Shown here piece by piece: positions 62,728-64,000 of a stretch of DNA of 64,000 bases. How positions within the stretch are numbered: position 1 is the first letter of the stretch; every line of letters begins with the position of its first letter. A program made the position numbers and the translations under genes. Below the pieces are notes generated by a model. That model worked only from the letters and a program-made list of their open reading frames with translations, was not told where the DNA came from and did not search any database. The stretch comes from Tepidibacter sp. (GTDB taxonomy: Bacteria; Bacillota; Clostridia; Peptostreptococcales; Peptostreptococcaceae). The stretch is taken from the NCBI RefSeq assembly GCF_025210165.1, contig NZ_JAOASI010000031.1, positions 1 to 64,000 on the forward strand, in the 5' to 3' direction.

Positions 62728-63469
62728 CAATTTATCAAAAAGCTTTCAAAATCCATATGGGCAAGATAATAAATTATTTCAAAATCTTTCAATAGAAATA
62801 AACAAGGGAGATTTTGTAAGTATTATAGGCAGTAATGGAACAGGAAAATCTACATTATTAAATATAATATCAGGTGTTTTAAAAGAAACTTCAGGAGAAA
62901 TCTTTTTAGAAGATACAAACTTAACATCATTGCCAGAGCATGAAAAAACCAAAATTATAAGCAGAGTTTTTCAAAATCCATCTATGGGAACCTGTCCTAC
63001 AATGACGGTTAGAGAAAATTTATCTCTTGCTTTAAATAAAGGAGATCTATTAAATTTAAAAAAATGTCTTAGATATGATAATGATAAATTAGAATATCTG
63101 CTAAAGGATATATCTCTTGATTTAAAAAAATATTTAGATGTACAAACTAGATACTTATCAGGAGGACAAAGACAATCACTTTCGCTTATTATGTCTTGTG
63201 TAAACAATCCAAAGCTTCTTCTTCTGGATGAACATACGGCAGCTTTAGACCCTAAAACATCTAATGAAATTATGGAATTAACAAGTAAGATTGTAAAAGA
63301 AAAAAATATAACGACATTAATGGTAACACACAATTTAAGTCACGCACTTAAATATGGAAATAGATTAATTATGCTGCATAAGGGAGAGATAATACTTGAT
63401 GCAGATGAAGAAATGAAAAAGAAATTAACTATTGAGGATATACTTAAGAAATTCGAGTATGCAGTATAG
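62714..63469 (+). CDS. ABC transporter ATP-binding protein, TrpZ type
   Basis: A 251-residue ATPase: Walker A GSNGTGKST, signature YLSGGQRQSLSL, Walker B LLLLDEHTAALDP (DEH instead of DEP), and H-loop VTHN. It is the usual partner of a TrpXYZ-type permease. Its start overlaps the permease gene by 14 bp, with AGGAGAAG before ATG. A binding-protein gene follows 29 bp later, so the operon order is permease, ATPase, binding protein. Confidence 0.9.
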   Translation: MLRINNLSKSFQNPYGQDNKLFQNLSIEINKGDFVSIIGSNGTGKSTLLNIISGVLKETSGEIFLEDTNLTSLPEHEKTKIISRVFQNPSMGTCPTMTVRENLSLALNKGDLLNLKKCLRYDNDKLEYLLKDISLDLKKYLDVQTRYLSGGQRQSLSLIMSCVNNPKLLLLDEHTAALDPKTSNEIMELTSKIVKEKNITTLMVTHNLSHALKYGNRLIMLHKGEIILDADEEMKKKLTIEDILKKFEYAV

Positions 63470-63498
63470 AATATACAAATTATATTAGGGAGGACGTT

Positions 63499-64000
63499 AT
63501 GAAAACGACAAAATTAATAAAAAGTATGATTTTAATGGGGTTAGTAGGAGTTAGTATTTTAACAGGATGTGGTACCAAAGACGATGATAAAATAAAAATA
63601 GGTATTACTCAAATAGTAGAATATAGTGCACTTGATGAAAATAGAGAAGGATTCATTAAAGCTCTAGAAGATAACGGCTATAAGGATGGAGAAAATATAG
63701 ATATAGATTTTCAAAATGCTCAAGGCGATATAGCTACAACACAGACTATTGCTAAAAACTTTGTATCTCAAAAGAAGAATCTAATTTATGCTATATCAAC
63801 ACCTTCAGCACAAGCAGCATATAATTCAACTAAAGATATACCAATAGTAATTAGTGCTGTAACAGATCCGGTTTCAGCAGGACTTGTTAAGTCTCTAGAA
63901 GAACCTAATACAAATATATCAGGAACTTGTGATTATGTACCTGTAAGTAAGCAGTTAGAATTGGTGAAAACTCTTGCTCCAGATGCTAAAAAAATAGGGG
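63499..64000 (+). CDS. ABC transporter substrate-binding lipoprotein, partial
   Basis: The first 167 residues of a binding protein; the gene runs off the window. A lipoprotein signal with lipobox LTGC (Cys at about 24) is followed by a DUF534/ABC_sub_bind (TrpX-like) fold: IKIGITQIVEY, LDENREGFIKALEDNGYKDG, and the ISTPSAQAAYNSTKDIPIVI stretch. It should deliver a small hydrophobic ligand, such as an aromatic amino acid, to the two genes before it. AGGGAGGA precedes ATG. Confidence 0.88.
   Translation, partial: MKTTKLIKSMILMGLVGVSILTGCGTKDDDKIKIGITQIVEYSALDENREGFIKALEDNGYKDGENIDIDFQNAQGDIATTQTIAKNFVSQKKNLIYAISTPSAQAAYNSTKDIPIVISAVTDPVSAGLVKSLEEPNTNISGTCDYVPVSKQLELVKTLAPDAKKIG

Overview
The window is AT-rich (by eye below about 30% G+C) DNA from a low-GC, spore-forming type of anaerobic Firmicute. 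Gene content fits a clostridium, most likely Peptostreptococcaceae-like (arginine deiminase pathway beside a YfcC permease, T-box-controlled ilv genes, AGGAGG ribosome sites, many TTG/GTG starts). The placement is inferred from style and gene content, not from a database search. No tRNA, transposase, prophage or CRISPR array was seen.

Layout. 1-700: a 5S rRNA (end of an rRNA operon), a long hairpin element and a dispersed repeat. 0.7-8.6 kb: an ornithine cyclodeaminase-like gene, a FIST sensor plus soluble chemotaxis protein pair, a four-domain persulfide-handling CoA-disulfide reductase fusion with an ArsR regulator, and an exported stalk-domain protein. 8.8-14.8 kb: radical SAM protein, YtrA-type GntR/ABC transporter operon, and a DNA methyltransferase with a probable restriction endonuclease. 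14.8-32.1 kb: mixed housekeeping and accessory genes (DMT exporter, lipoprotein, UvsE, GNAT enzymes including one with an in-frame stop, Cache chemoreceptor, diacylglycerol kinase-like enzyme, YkgJ protein, metallo-hydrolase, small (p)ppGpp synthetase, phosphoesterase, PlsY paired with an acyltransferase-aminotransferase fusion, GGDEF-EAL protein). 32.2-37.3 kb: T-box leader and ilvN-ilvC-ilvD-ilvB. 37.3-42.5 kb: YfcC permease divergent from arcA-argF-arcC. 42.7-46.5 kb: TrmB regulator, MalK-type ATPase, lipoprotein, adenosine deaminase. 47.5-50.9 kb: ECF sigma / anti-sigma / ABC transporter operon. 51-56.2 kb: citrate/malate-type two-component system, malic enzyme and 2-hydroxycarboxylate transporter, together a malate-use cluster. 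56.3-60.9 kb: small membrane proteins, HAD nucleotidase, ClpP-like protease and an Hsp20/CotM-like protein. 61.5-64 kb: an ABC transporter of the TrpXYZ type behind a structured leader; the window ends inside its binding-protein gene.

The most interesting signals are non-coding. (1) The leader at 61.5-61.85 kb has a promoter, a short Phe-containing leader peptide, three mutually exclusive RNA strands and tandem terminators, which looks like transcription attenuation of the transporter. (2) A 205-nt hairpin occurs twice (141-345 and 27792-27995); its arms differ between copies but change together so that pairing is kept, the signature of a structured RNA or structure-maintained element. (3) A repeat of about 110-140 nt occurs six times, with small co-varying stems and a DnaA-box-like site in the fuller copies; it forms the 3' end of two open reading frames. 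(4) A third repeat family ending in AAGTTTCACTT sits in the 5' leaders of several operons.
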